Source: Lentzea californiensis (GTDB lineage: Bacteria; Actinomycetota; Actinomycetes; Mycobacteriales; Pseudonocardiaceae). Taken from it: a DNA stretch of 64,000 nucleotides. Of the stretch, positions 1-7,211 are shown piece by piece; the stretch's first letter is position 1; each line of letters starts with the position of its first letter. Position numbers and translations under genes: made by a program. The notes below the pieces were generated by a model. It was not told where the DNA came from and ran no database searches. It worked only from the letters and a program-made list of their open reading frames with translations. Location: contig NZ_JANBBE010000013.1 of the NCBI RefSeq assembly GCF_024648825.1, positions 1 to 64,000 of the forward strand, read 5' to 3'.

Positions 1-528
1 GCGACCGAGGGCACCACCTACCGCAACCCCAACTTCACCCAGCAGTACAACGGTTCCGCGGCCGTCGGCATGATCAGGGGCTCCTACCACTTCGCGCTGC
101 CGAACCGTTCCGACGGCGCGACGCAGGCACGGTTCTTCGTGCAGAACGGCGGCGGCTGGTCCCGTGACGGCCGGACGCTGCCCGGAACCCTCGACATCGA
201 GTACAACCCCTACGGCGGCGACACCTGCTACGGCCTGAGCCACGCCGCGATGGTGAACTGGATCCGCAGCTTCAGCGACACCTACCACGCGCTCACCAAG
301 CGCTGGCCGGTGATCTACACCTCCATGCAGTGGTGGGACAAGTGCACCGGCCGCAGCGGCGACTTCAGCTCCACCAACCCGTTGTGGCTCGCCAGGTACG
401 CGGCCACGGTGGGCCCGATGCCGTTCAAGTGGCCGTTCCACACGATCTGGCAGTACACCTCGTCGCCGATCGACCAGAACGTCTTCAACGGGGGCGCCGA
501 CCGGCTCGCCGCCCTGGCGTCGGGATGA
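1..528 (+). CDS. GH25 family lysozyme (muramidase), 5' truncated by window edge
   Basis: The reading frame is open from base 1 and stops with TGA at 526-528, so the start and the N-terminal part lie outside the window. The visible 175 residues match the C-terminal two thirds of a GH25 muramidase: a YHFALP strand, the LDIEYN strand that carries catalytic-site acids in this family, a VIYTS strand and a final IWQYTS motif. GH25 enzymes cleave the MurNAc-GlcNAc bond of peptidoglycan and are secreted. The usual N-terminal DVS-type active-site segment is not visible. A GTG gene begins three bases downstream, so the two are probably cotranscribed. Confidence 0.85.
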   Translation, partial: ATEGTTYRNPNFTQQYNGSAAVGMIRGSYHFALPNRSDGATQARFFVQNGGGWSRDGRTLPGTLDIEYNPYGGDTCYGLSHAAMVNWIRSFSDTYHALTKRWPVIYTSMQWWDKCTGRSGDFSSTNPLWLARYAATVGPMPFKWPFHTIWQYTSSPIDQNVFNGGADRLAALASG

Positions 529-531
529 GCC

Positions 532-930
532 GTGCGCGCCCCGGTCCGCAGGTCTGAACTCCTCCTGCTCGTCTTCCTCGGGATGGTGTTCGCGGTGTCG
601 TCCACCCTCGTCGTGGCCTCCGTGACGCACATCGAGAAGATCGGGCTGACCATCGTCGGTCTCGAGGACGGCGCGGTGCTGAGGGCGGCGGCCTTCCGCG
701 ACGTCCACATCAGCGCGGGTGATCCGGACACCCTGGAACGGGTGGAGGTTCTCGTGGACGACGCCGTGATCGCGACGCGCCGTGACGGAGACCGGCTGAC
801 GATGGAGAGCTTCACGCCGACCGAGGGGAACCACGCGCTGATGGCTCGTGTCCGCAGCACCACACCGTTGATCATGGATGTCGTCGTGGACCACGAGTTC
901 ACGGTCGACAACGCCGCGCCATCCCCGTGA
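532..930 (+). CDS. Small membrane-anchored protein with Ig-like domain
   Basis: This 132-residue protein starts at GTG three bases after the muramidase stop, a spacing that suggests one transcript. Residues 9-30 form one hydrophobic segment (LLLLVFLGMVFAVSSTL) after three arginines, a signal anchor. The rest is short beta-strand-like sequence (VEVLVDDAVIA, HALMARV, HEFTVDN) resembling a bacterial Ig-like or cadherin-like fold. The sequence ends abruptly after VDNAAPSP; in larger actinobacterial proteins that phrase links an Ig-like domain to a following domain, so this may be a shortened copy. A role at the cell surface beside the muramidase is inferred only from position. Confidence 0.6.
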   Translation: MRAPVRRSELLLLVFLGMVFAVSSTLVVASVTHIEKIGLTIVGLEDGAVLRAAAFRDVHISAGDPDTLERVEVLVDDAVIATRRDGDRLTMESFTPTEGNHALMARVRSTTPLIMDVVVDHEFTVDNAAPSP

Positions 931-1052
931 GCAGTCCGATGTGGACCTCCGCCGTGTCACTCGATGCGGTCGAATCCGGGACGGAACGATGACTCCCACG
1001 ACCGTGCGGGTACCTGTCGGCTGCCCGATCGGCTGATCTCCAGGAGAACGAC

Positions 1053-1583
1053 ATGAAGACCAGGACGACCGCACTGGCCGCACTGTTCGCCGCGATCCCG
1101 CTGGTGCTCGCGCCCACGGCCGCGAACGCGATCGCGTGCTACGGCGACTTCAGCGACACAGTCGGCACGCTGACGAAGATCACGCGCGAGGAGTTCGTGT
1201 CACGGGTCTGCCAGGCACAACTACGACCGGGGACAGACCCCCGGGACGTTCAGGAGCTCAAGGACGTCGTGCTCCCGAAAGCGGTCTCCGGACTGGGCAG
1301 CATGGAGATGATCTACCGTCACGGCAAGCCCGCGATCGACGACGTCGTCGAGAAGTGCTACTCGCCGGAGGACTTCTGCAGCCCCGACGCCGTCGGCCGC
1401 GCCACCCGGTGCATGAAGGACGAACTGCCGGACGCCGCCATGAACGCGCTCGGCCCCGAATCGCTGGCCTCCAGCTGTGAGGGCCTGAAGGCCGCGGCGG
1501 CGACCGACCCGCAGGCGTTGCGGGACAGGGCCCGCGCCGCGGCCGAGTCCTACATCGGTTTCCTTCGGAGCCGGCAGAACTAG
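1053..1583 (+). CDS. Secreted cysteine-rich hypothetical protein
   Basis: The 176-residue product has a clear Sec signal peptide: MKTRTT, a hydrophobic run, and an AANA-like cleavage site near residue 26. The mature protein contains six cysteines, enough for three disulfides. An AGGAGA ribosome site lies seven bases before the ATG. I do not recognise a family. The C-terminal half is alanine-rich and helical. It stands alone between a 120-bp gap and two strong hairpins, so it is probably monocistronic. The function is unknown. Confidence 0.75.
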   Translation: MKTRTTALAALFAAIPLVLAPTAANAIACYGDFSDTVGTLTKITREEFVSRVCQAQLRPGTDPRDVQELKDVVLPKAVSGLGSMEMIYRHGKPAIDDVVEKCYSPEDFCSPDAVGRATRCMKDELPDAAMNALGPESLASSCEGLKAAAATDPQALRDRARAAAESYIGFLRSRQN

Positions 1584-1587
1584 TGAC

Positions 1588-1612
1588 GTGGCCCGGAACG
1601 TTGCCGGGCCAC
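1588..1612. terminator. Hairpin after secreted protein gene
   Basis: Perfect 9-bp arms GTGGCCCGG (1588-1596) and CCGGGCCAC (1604-1612) with a 7-base loop begin five bases after the stop of the upstream gene. There is no T tract, as is common for actinobacterial terminators. Confidence 0.65.
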
Positions 1613-1626
1613 GCCGCCAGCCCTGA

Positions 1627-1670
1627 CGACGTGCAGGCGCGCCGGATATCTCCGGCGCGCCTACACGTCG
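1627..1670. terminator. Long bidirectional hairpin between convergent genes
   Basis: Arms of 20 bp (1627-1646 and 1651-1670) pair with a single mismatch around the 4-base loop TATC. The right arm overlaps the last codons of the minus-strand gene ending at 1661. Placed between two converging genes, it probably stops transcription from both sides. Confidence 0.7.
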
Positions 1671-2029
1671 TTCTGCTGACCGGCGACCGCCCGCGCGAGC
1701 TCGGCCGCGTGTTGCATGGCTTCGGCGCACAGCGCCATGTGTCCCAGGGACTCCACCTCGTCCGACAGGTCGTCCGCCCCCGTCACGGGTGCCAGCCTCG
1801 TGTCCGCGATGGCGCGCACGATCGCCGCCGTCGCCGTGGCCATCCGCTGCGCGAGAGCGGCGATCGCGAGCATGACGTTCTCGGCCTGACTGGAACTGAT
1901 CGGTGCGTGCTGCTCGCCGCCAGGGGATCGGCCGAGGCCGGCGTCCCACGTGGAGGCTGCCACGCACAGCGCGTCGACGAACGGTTGCCAGGCCGCGTCC
2001 GTCTCGGTAGCGGATTCGTGCTCGTTCAA
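1661..2029 (-). CDS. Hypothetical protein, TTG start
   Basis: A 122-residue, alanine-rich, largely helical protein without a signal peptide or recognised domain. There is no ATG at the 5' end. The TTG at 2029-2027 is supported by a GGAGG seven bases upstream on the minus strand. The sequence has an acidic N-terminus (NEHESATETD), a central AENVMLAIAALAQRM helix and a C-terminal HAAELARAVAG helix. This pattern fits the small single-domain proteins often partnered with DUF-type or WXG-like loci, but no partner is visible here. The function is unknown. Confidence 0.6.
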   Translation of the reverse strand: MNEHESATETDAAWQPFVDALCVAASTWDAGLGRSPGGEQHAPISSSQAENVMLAIAALAQRMATATAAIVRAIADTRLAPVTGADDLSDEVESLGHMALCAEAMQHAAELARAVAGQQNDV

Positions 2030-2183
2030 AGGATACCTCCGGTCAGGTCCTCATTGGGTACCCGCGGCGATGACGGTCCGTGAGGAATTCACTAGACAGG
2101 GTGCTTCCAGGTCGGACATGTCTGGCGGAGGGGACGGCGGGTAGCCACTTACCACATGAACCACCCACGTTCAGGAAAGGGAC

Positions 2184-2933
2184 ATGAGCATGGCTATGGA
2201 TGATCTCCTGAACGAGGGTTCCCGGCACTTCCGCACCCGGTGGCTCGGTTACGACCGGGCCCAGGTCGACGAGGAGTACGCCCGGCTGGAGGCACAGCTG
2301 GAGCTGGCCTGCACCGACCGCGACGCCGCCCTCGAGACGGCCGAGGACCTCGCCCGTCACCTGGAGGAAGCGCGTTCGGAGCTCGCGGAGTACCACACGC
2401 TCCACGCCGGGCACAGCAAGGACAACGCCGTCTCCGGGTGCATCCGCTACCTGCTGCACGTGGCCAGGCGCAAGGCCGACGAGATCGAGGCCGAGGCCCG
2501 CGCCCGCGCCGAGGACGCCGTGCAGCGCGCGGAGGAGGCCGCCGGACGCCAGGCCGTCCTGCTGGACGAGGCCGAGCAGGAGAGCCAGCGCAGGCTGGCC
2601 GAGGCGAACCGGCGTGCCCAGGAGATCGTCGGTGAGGCGCTGGAGCGGTCCCGCGTCATGCTCGCCGAACTGGCCGAGCGGCAGCGGCTGCTGGACCAGT
2701 GGTACGCCGAGGTCACCACCGCGCCGAACATGCCGGCGCCGAGGAGTCCCGAGCCGGCACCGGCCGAGACTATGCTCGCCGGCCCCGACACGACCCTCTC
2801 CGGCCCCGACACGACCCTCTCCGGCGCCGGGAAGACGCTCGCCGCCGACACGACGTTCTCCGCTCCGGAGAAGACGCTCGCCGCCCCCGACACGGAGCTC
2901 TCCACCGCCGACGCTCCGAGCGTGACACGATGA
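2184..2933 (+). CDS. DivIVA-like coiled-coil protein with Thr-rich C-terminal repeats
   Basis: The N-terminus (residues 13-36, FRTRWLGYDRAQVDEEYARLE) resembles the DivIVA N-terminal module, in which a conserved GY/F-x2-x-QVD motif precedes the coiled coil. Residues 28-185 are a nearly continuous heptad-rich coiled coil with many Ala/Glu/Arg. After a Pro-rich linker, residues about 193-243 hold about seven copies of a 6-7 residue unit of the type GPDTTLS/APEKTLA; two copies are identical at DNA level (2781-2801 and 2802-2822). The ribosome site AGGAAAGGG precedes the ATG; Met3 and Met5 are alternative starts. DivIVA-family proteins organise polar growth in actinobacteria. Its stop overlaps the next gene (ATGA), so the two are coupled. 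Confidence 0.75.
   Translation: MSMAMDDLLNEGSRHFRTRWLGYDRAQVDEEYARLEAQLELACTDRDAALETAEDLARHLEEARSELAEYHTLHAGHSKDNAVSGCIRYLLHVARRKADEIEAEARARAEDAVQRAEEAAGRQAVLLDEAEQESQRRLAEANRRAQEIVGEALERSRVMLAELAERQRLLDQWYAEVTTAPNMPAPRSPEPAPAETMLAGPDTTLSGPDTTLSGAGKTLAADTTFSAPEKTLAAPDTELSTADAPSVTR
2781..2822 (+). repeat. Two identical 21-bp tandem repeats inside the DivIVA-like gene
   Basis: Positions 2781-2801 and 2802-2822 are exact copies encoding the GPDTTLS unit. Neighbouring degenerate units (GAGKTLA, ADTTFS, APEKTLA, APDTELS) extend the protein-level repeat. Confidence 0.85.
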
Positions 2934-3640
2934 CCGCGCTCGCGAACGAGTCGGTGCGGATCACGGCGACCTGCGTGCTGGTGGACGTTCGCGACTCGGG
3001 TGCCAAAGGCGTTCGATGGGCTGCCGCGTGCGCCGAGGCGCTCGGTGTCGGCCTGGTGGTGCACGAGGGTCCGAAGAACGCCCCCACGCACAACGCCGTC
3101 GCGGAGCTGCTCGCCGAGCACCCCGACCTGCCCGTCCACATCGAACACTCCGAGTGCACCCCCGGCCGCTGGGAAGGCGCCCTGGTGGTCATCTCCCGCG
3201 CTCGCGCCTTCGCCGCGCCACCTCTCGCGGGCCTCGACCTCCGTGACGTCGTCGTCGTGGGCGGTTCCGCCGCCGCGGTCGCCTGCCGCTTCGGCGTGGT
3301 CACGGCCGTCCTCGACGCGGTGGGGCGCGAAGGCGTTCTGCAGCGGGCGACGGCTTTCTGCCGCGCGCGAGGAGCCACCCGCCTGCGCGTGCTGACGCGT
3401 CCGTACCTCGACGCCGCCGACTCGCTCGACGCCGCCGCGGACCTGGTCCACGCCGCCTGCCCCGACGTCATCGTCGAGCTGGTGCGCGAGATCAGGTCGG
3501 TCCAGGACGAGACGCGGCTGTTCCCGAGCGACCTGCTCGTGGTGTCCGGACGGGAACGTGGTCCCGCGGAAGGCCTCCAGCCCGCCGCCAGGGCGGCGTT
3601 GCACCACGCGCCGTGCCCAGTGCTGTTCAGCTGCTCGTGA
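2930..3640 (+). CDS. Universal stress protein-like protein
   Basis: The ATG at 2930 overlaps the previous stop (ATGA). The 236-residue product has a degenerate USP layout. An N-terminal strand VLVDVRDSGAKGVRWAAACA recalls the USP VDGS-x-RAL-WA start, with a second half-domain after about residue 115. The C-terminal DLLVVSGRERGPAEGL and HHAPCPVLFSC recall the USP nucleotide-binding end. The usual G-x2-G-x9-G-S/T signature is altered, so ATP binding is uncertain. USP proteins act in stress and dormancy. Tight coupling to the DivIVA-like gene suggests a shared role, which is inference. Confidence 0.65.
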   Translation: MTALANESVRITATCVLVDVRDSGAKGVRWAAACAEALGVGLVVHEGPKNAPTHNAVAELLAEHPDLPVHIEHSECTPGRWEGALVVISRARAFAAPPLAGLDLRDVVVVGGSAAAVACRFGVVTAVLDAVGREGVLQRATAFCRARGATRLRVLTRPYLDAADSLDAAADLVHAACPDVIVELVREIRSVQDETRLFPSDLLVVSGRERGPAEGLQPAARAALHHAPCPVLFSCS

Positions 3641-3655
3641 TGGGGGAGTGAAGTC

Positions 3656-4543
3656 GTGACCGTCGGAAGAATCGTCATGTACGTCTTCGCCGCGATGCTC
3701 GCCGGAGTGACCATCGGCCTGTTCAAGAGCCTGCCGCAGGACGTGCCCGCGCAACACGTGGCGCAGCCGCAGATCCCGGTCATGGGCACGACCATCTCGG
3801 TGAGGCCGGCACCTTCGTCCTCCACGCCTTCACCACCCCCGTCGGAGCCGCCCTCGTCCGCCGCGCCGACGACGCCGCTCGCGCTGGCCGGCCAGGGCGT
3901 GTTCCGTCCGGGACCGGAACTCCCGCCGGGGGTTCCGGTGCGCGCGCAGGGCGAAGGGTGGTGGCGCACCGTGCCGGGCACGACCGCGCAGGTCGGCACC
4001 GGAAAGGTCCACACCTACTCCGTCGAGGTCGAACAGGGTGCCGTGGTGCCGCAGGCCCAGCTCCCGTTCGCCGCGGCCGTGGACGAGGCCCTCGCCGACC
4101 CGCGGGGCTGGACCGCGTCGGGCGACGTCGCCTTCCGCCGCGTCGACGTCGCCGAGCCGGACGTGCGGATCCGGCTCACCGCGACGGAGACCGCACGGGC
4201 GATCTGCGGGTTCGACCTCCCCTACGACACCTCCTGCTACGTCGGCGGTGTGGTGTACGTGAGCGCGCCGCGCTGGTTCCGGGGAGCCCAGTCGTTCGCG
4301 GGCGACCTGGAGGGGTACCGGAAGTACGTCGTCAACCACGAGGTCGGGCACTTCCTCGGCCACAGGCACGAGTCCTGCCCCGCCGACGGCGCCCCCGCGC
4401 CCGTGATGATGCAGCAGACGTTCTCGGTGTCGAACGACAAGCTCGCCGAGATCACCGCCGCCGCGCCCCAGGGACTGGCGGTGGCCCGGGACGGGAAGAC
4501 CTGCGTGGCGAACCCGTGGCCCAACCCGGGGGTGACCAGGTGA
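3656..4543 (+). CDS. DUF3152 zincin-like secreted/membrane-anchored protein
   Basis: A GTG start follows GGGGGAG by seven bases. Residues 5-24 form an N-terminal signal anchor, followed by a Pro/Ser-rich linker (residues about 50-75). The globular part holds the DUF3152 pattern: GWW..VPG, Tyr-Ser-Val-Glu-Val-Glu, a Cys pair in CGFDLPYDTSC, and the metal-binding motif HEVGHFLGHRHE (near residue 228), which fits HExxHxxGxxH zinc metallopeptidases. DUF3152 proteins are widespread and surface-exposed in actinobacteria; the substrate is unknown. The gene ends in a GTGA overlap with the glycosyltransferase downstream, so the four genes from 2184 to 5700 look like one operon. Confidence 0.85.
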   Translation: MTVGRIVMYVFAAMLAGVTIGLFKSLPQDVPAQHVAQPQIPVMGTTISVRPAPSSSTPSPPPSEPPSSAAPTTPLALAGQGVFRPGPELPPGVPVRAQGEGWWRTVPGTTAQVGTGKVHTYSVEVEQGAVVPQAQLPFAAAVDEALADPRGWTASGDVAFRRVDVAEPDVRIRLTATETARAICGFDLPYDTSCYVGGVVYVSAPRWFRGAQSFAGDLEGYRKYVVNHEVGHFLGHRHESCPADGAPAPVMMQQTFSVSNDKLAEITAAAPQGLAVARDGKTCVANPWPNPGVTR

Positions 4544-5700
4544 AGATCGCGATGGTCTCGATGCGGGAGAACCCGCTGACCGCCCTGCGCGACCAGGACG
4601 TGACCGGGCCGCGCCTGCACGTCGCCAAGCTCTCCGAAGCACTGCACCTGCACGGGCACGACCTGACGGTCTACACCCGCCGGACCGACGCACGCCTGCC
4701 GGAACGGGTGCGAATCGCGAACGGGTTCGAGGTGGTGCACGTGCCCGCCGGACCCGTCCGGCAGCTCGACGTCACCCCGTACGTCGGCGAGTTCGCGCTG
4801 TCGCTCCAGAAGATCTGGACCGGCGACGCCCCGGACCTGATCCACGCCCACCACTGGACCTCCGGCTTCGCGGCGGTGCTCGGCGCACGCCACAGTGGAA
4901 TCCCTGTCGTGCAGAGCTACCACGCACTCGAGGGAGGCGACTCCGCCACGTACGAGCGGCTGGTCGGCCGCGAGGCGGCGTGCGTGATCGCCACGTCGGG
5001 CCACGAGACGAACGAGCTCGCCAAGCTGGGGGTGCGCCGTTCGAAGATCTCGACTGCTCCCTGGGGTGTGGACCTGCGAGCTTTCACGCCGAACGGCCCC
5101 AGCGCACCGCGCAACGGGATGCCGCGCATCCTGACGGTCGGAGGCCTCGCGCCGCACGACGGGGTCGACGACCTGATCAGCGCCCTCGCCACGGTGAACT
5201 GGGCCGAGCTCGTGGTCGCCGGTGGTCCGAGCCGCTCCGCGCCGGACGCGGACCTGGCGCGACTGCGGGAGCTTGCAGGCCGGCGCGGTGTGGCGCACCG
5301 GGTCACCTTCCTCGGACGTGTGCCGCACGCGGAAATACCCGCTCTCCTCCGTTCCGCGGACGTCGTGGCGTGCCCGCAGTGGCACGAACCGTTCGGAATC
5401 GTGCCGATCGAGGCGATGGCGTGCGGGGTTCCGGTGGTGGCGTCGGCGGTGGGCGGCCTGACCGAGACCGTGGTGCACGGCGTGACCGGCGTGCACGTTC
5501 CGCCTCGGGAACCCAGCGCACTGGCGCGGGCGCTGCGATCACTGCTGTCCAACGAGGTCCAGCGCCAGGAGATGAGCTGTGCCGCGGAGGACCGTGCGCG
5601 CGTTCGCTACGACTGGCAACGCATCGCGCTCGAAGTGGGCCGGGCCTACCAGCGCGTGGGTGCACCGGCCGGAAAAGAGGCGATCCCAGCGCTGCGCTGA
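4540..5700 (+). CDS. Family 4 glycosyltransferase (GT-B fold)
   Basis: The GTG at 4540 overlaps the preceding TGA and gives a 386-residue protein of normal GT4 length. The N-terminal domain has GPRLHVAKLSEALHLHGHDLTVYTRR, where retaining GT4 enzymes place the acceptor-site loop, and HAHHWTSGFAAVLGA. The C-terminal nucleotide-sugar domain has RILTVGGL, GRVPHAEIPALLRSADV and the E-x7-E signature in EPFGIVPIEAMACGVPVVAS. Such enzymes transfer a sugar from an NDP- or GDP-donor; the spacing resembles actinobacterial MshA/PimB-type and uncharacterised glycosyltransferases. Donor and acceptor cannot be assigned. It runs convergent to the MarR gene, five bases apart. Confidence 0.85.
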   Translation: MKIAMVSMRENPLTALRDQDVTGPRLHVAKLSEALHLHGHDLTVYTRRTDARLPERVRIANGFEVVHVPAGPVRQLDVTPYVGEFALSLQKIWTGDAPDLIHAHHWTSGFAAVLGARHSGIPVVQSYHALEGGDSATYERLVGREAACVIATSGHETNELAKLGVRRSKISTAPWGVDLRAFTPNGPSAPRNGMPRILTVGGLAPHDGVDDLISALATVNWAELVVAGGPSRSAPDADLARLRELAGRRGVAHRVTFLGRVPHAEIPALLRSADVVACPQWHEPFGIVPIEAMACGVPVVASAVGGLTETVVHGVTGVHVPPREPSALARALRSLLSNEVQRQEMSCAAEDRARVRYDWQRIALEVGRAYQRVGAPAGKEAIPALR

Positions 5701-5705
5701 CGCAG

Positions 5706-6149
5706 TCAGGCGCCGTCGCGCAGGGAGTGGACCATGCTCCGCAGCACCCGGAACGCGGCCGCCTGCTCGTCCCCGCTCAGGCCGGCCAGCATTCTGACCT
5801 CGACGGACCGGACCGCCGCCGTCGCCTTCTCGAGACTGCGCCGCCCGCGAGGCGTCAACCGGGCAGGAAGGACCTTCCCGACGGGCGCCTCGGCGGGCCT
5901 GCTCACGTAACCGTCCCGTTCGAGGGCCTGCAGCAGCACGTTCATCGACTGCCGCGTCACGAACGCGCCGCGCGCGAGCTCGGAGTTCGACAAACCGGGC
6001 CGCTGAGCCAGCAACTCGAGGCAGGAGTAGTGCGTCACGCTCATCCCGAGCGGCCGCAGCACCTCCTCCATGGCGGCGCGAAGCACGCTCGACGCCTCCT
6101 TCAGCAGGTAGCCCAGCGACGTCTCCAGGTCGACACCGTCTTGACTCAT
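5706..6149 (-). CDS. MarR-family transcriptional regulator
   Basis: The ATG at 6149 gives a 147-residue protein of typical MarR length; longer frames upstream would cross the operators. The winged helix is visible: LSNSELARGAFVTRQSMNVLLQALERDGYVSRPAE followed by the wing (KVLPARLTPRGRRSLEKA). MarR dimers bind inverted repeats and release them on ligand binding. Two palindromes lie directly upstream, one overlapping this gene's start codon, so autorepression and repression of the divergent VOC gene are likely. Confidence 0.9.
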   Translation of the reverse strand: MSQDGVDLETSLGYLLKEASSVLRAAMEEVLRPLGMSVTHYSCLELLAQRPGLSNSELARGAFVTRQSMNVLLQALERDGYVSRPAEAPVGKVLPARLTPRGRRSLEKATAAVRSVEVRMLAGLSGDEQAAAFRVLRSMVHSLRDGA

Positions 6150-6192
6150 GTCAGCATTCTGACATAGATTGCCCCGTGTCAGAATACTGACA
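6149..6192. promoter_or_regulatory. Two palindromic MarR operators
   Basis: TGTCAG-CATT-CTGACA (6149-6164) and TGTCAG-AATA-CTGACA (6177-6192; arms extend to 7 bp with the flanking G and C) have identical arms. Their centres are 28 bp apart in the 60-bp gap between divergent genes. The first overlaps the MarR start codon. This is what a MarR-controlled divergent promoter should look like. Confidence 0.85.
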
Positions 6193-6209
6193 CGAAGCGA
6201 AGGAGCACC

Positions 6210-6578
6210 ATGCCCGCCACCGGCCCCGACTTCATCTCGCTGCAAGCACGCGACCTCAAGGCCTCCCAGGCGTTCTACGAGCGGTACCTGGGCCTCGTCC
6301 GCTCACCGGCCGGACCTCCGCACGCCGTCGTCTTCGAGACGAAGCCGATCGCGTTCGCACTCCGCGACGTCCTCCCCGGCACGGACCTCGACTCCGTCAC
6401 CCAGCCCGGCGTCGGCGCCGCGATCTGGCTGCACGCCACAGAAGTGCAGTCCATCCACGACGCCCTCGCCGCTGACGGCCACCCCGTCGTCTCGGCACCG
6501 GTCGACGGCCCGTTCGGCCGTACGTTCACCTTCGCCGACCCCGACGGCTACCACGTCACCCTCCACGACCACGCCTGA
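6210..6578 (+). CDS. VOC-family (glyoxalase/dioxygenase fold) protein
   Basis: This 122-residue protein starts at an ATG with GAAGGAG upstream. It has the paired beta-alpha-beta3 VOC layout: FISLQARDLKASQAFYERYLGL at the start and FTFADPDGYHVTLHDH at the end, the second carrying the usual terminal metal-ligand region. VOC proteins include glyoxalases, ring-cleavage dioxygenases and antibiotic-binding proteins; the reaction is not predictable here. Divergence from a MarR gene with shared operators suggests induction by a toxic small molecule. Confidence 0.85.
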   Translation: MPATGPDFISLQARDLKASQAFYERYLGLVRSPAGPPHAVVFETKPIAFALRDVLPGTDLDSVTQPGVGAAIWLHATEVQSIHDALAADGHPVVSAPVDGPFGRTFTFADPDGYHVTLHDHA

Positions 6579-6639
6579 CAGGCCTGAACCCCGCACGCCC
6601 GGCGAGGACTGTGCGCGCAAAGTGTCGTGAAATTCGGTA

Positions 6640-7190
6640 CTGGCTGTGCCGGGACTAGACGCGGTGCGTGGCCTGCAGGAGGCCACACATCGACTGCCGC
6701 GTTTCGTGTTCGACGAGATCTGCGATGGAACGGTGTCGCGCGGGCAGTGCAGCATCCGCAAGCTGCGGCTGAGGACGTTCGCCGAGGCGCTCGTTCACGA
6801 AATCCAGCACTTCAAGGTGAACGCACTGCTCGATCTGGTGGCGAGGGCGAGGACGAGTGCCTGTTCTACGCGTCGTGGCTGGACTACCCGCGGTCGTTGA
6901 CCGGGCTGCTGCACGGCATCTACGCGTACACGACCGTGGTGGAGTTTCTCGTGCCTGCGGCGCGAACTGGCGCCCACGCACTACAAGCGCGGCGCACCGC
7001 TCGACGTGCCTGGCGACGTGGAATTGGCCGCCCAGCGGTTCATGGCACGACTCGCGGTTCCGCCGGAGGACGTCTCGTGGTCCGGCCTGGCCGTTGTCCT
7101 GGGATCACCCACTTGTCGCGAAGGCCCGAACTCGTCCGTGGTGGCGGCACGCTCCGGGAACGCACCGGATCCGGTCAGCTGGCGGTGACC
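6640..7190 (+). pseudogene. Remnant of an HEXXH-motif (FxsB-type) protein
   Basis: Three fragments in two frames read through one domain. The first (from about 6646) carries ATHRLPRFVFDE and EALVHEIQHFKVNALLDLV. The next continues in another frame with DECLFYASWLDYPRSLTGLLHGIYAYTTVVEF. The last returns to the first frame with LAPTHYKRGAPLDVPGDVELAAQRFMARL. This order matches the HEXXH-motif domain found alone or fused to radical SAM maturases of FxSxx-COOH peptide systems. The N-terminal part is missing and at least two frameshifts are present, so it is a relic. Its neighbour, the TPR protein, is FxsT-like, which fits a former shared system. Confidence 0.65.
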
Positions 7191-7208
7191 GGGCCGCCAG
7201 CTGACCGG
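7171..7208. terminator. Strong hairpin after TPR gene and HEXXH relic
   Basis: Perfect 15-bp arms (7171-7185 and 7194-7208) surround an 8-base loop. It sits four bases beyond the minus-strand stop at 7212 and at the end of the plus-strand relic. Confidence 0.75.
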
Positions 7209-7211
7209 CGC

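Noticed and set aside
6150..6245. Upstream ATG extension of the MarR gene at 5706-6149
   Set aside because: It would translate through both palindromic operators and into the VOC gene; the extra residues are not MarR-like.
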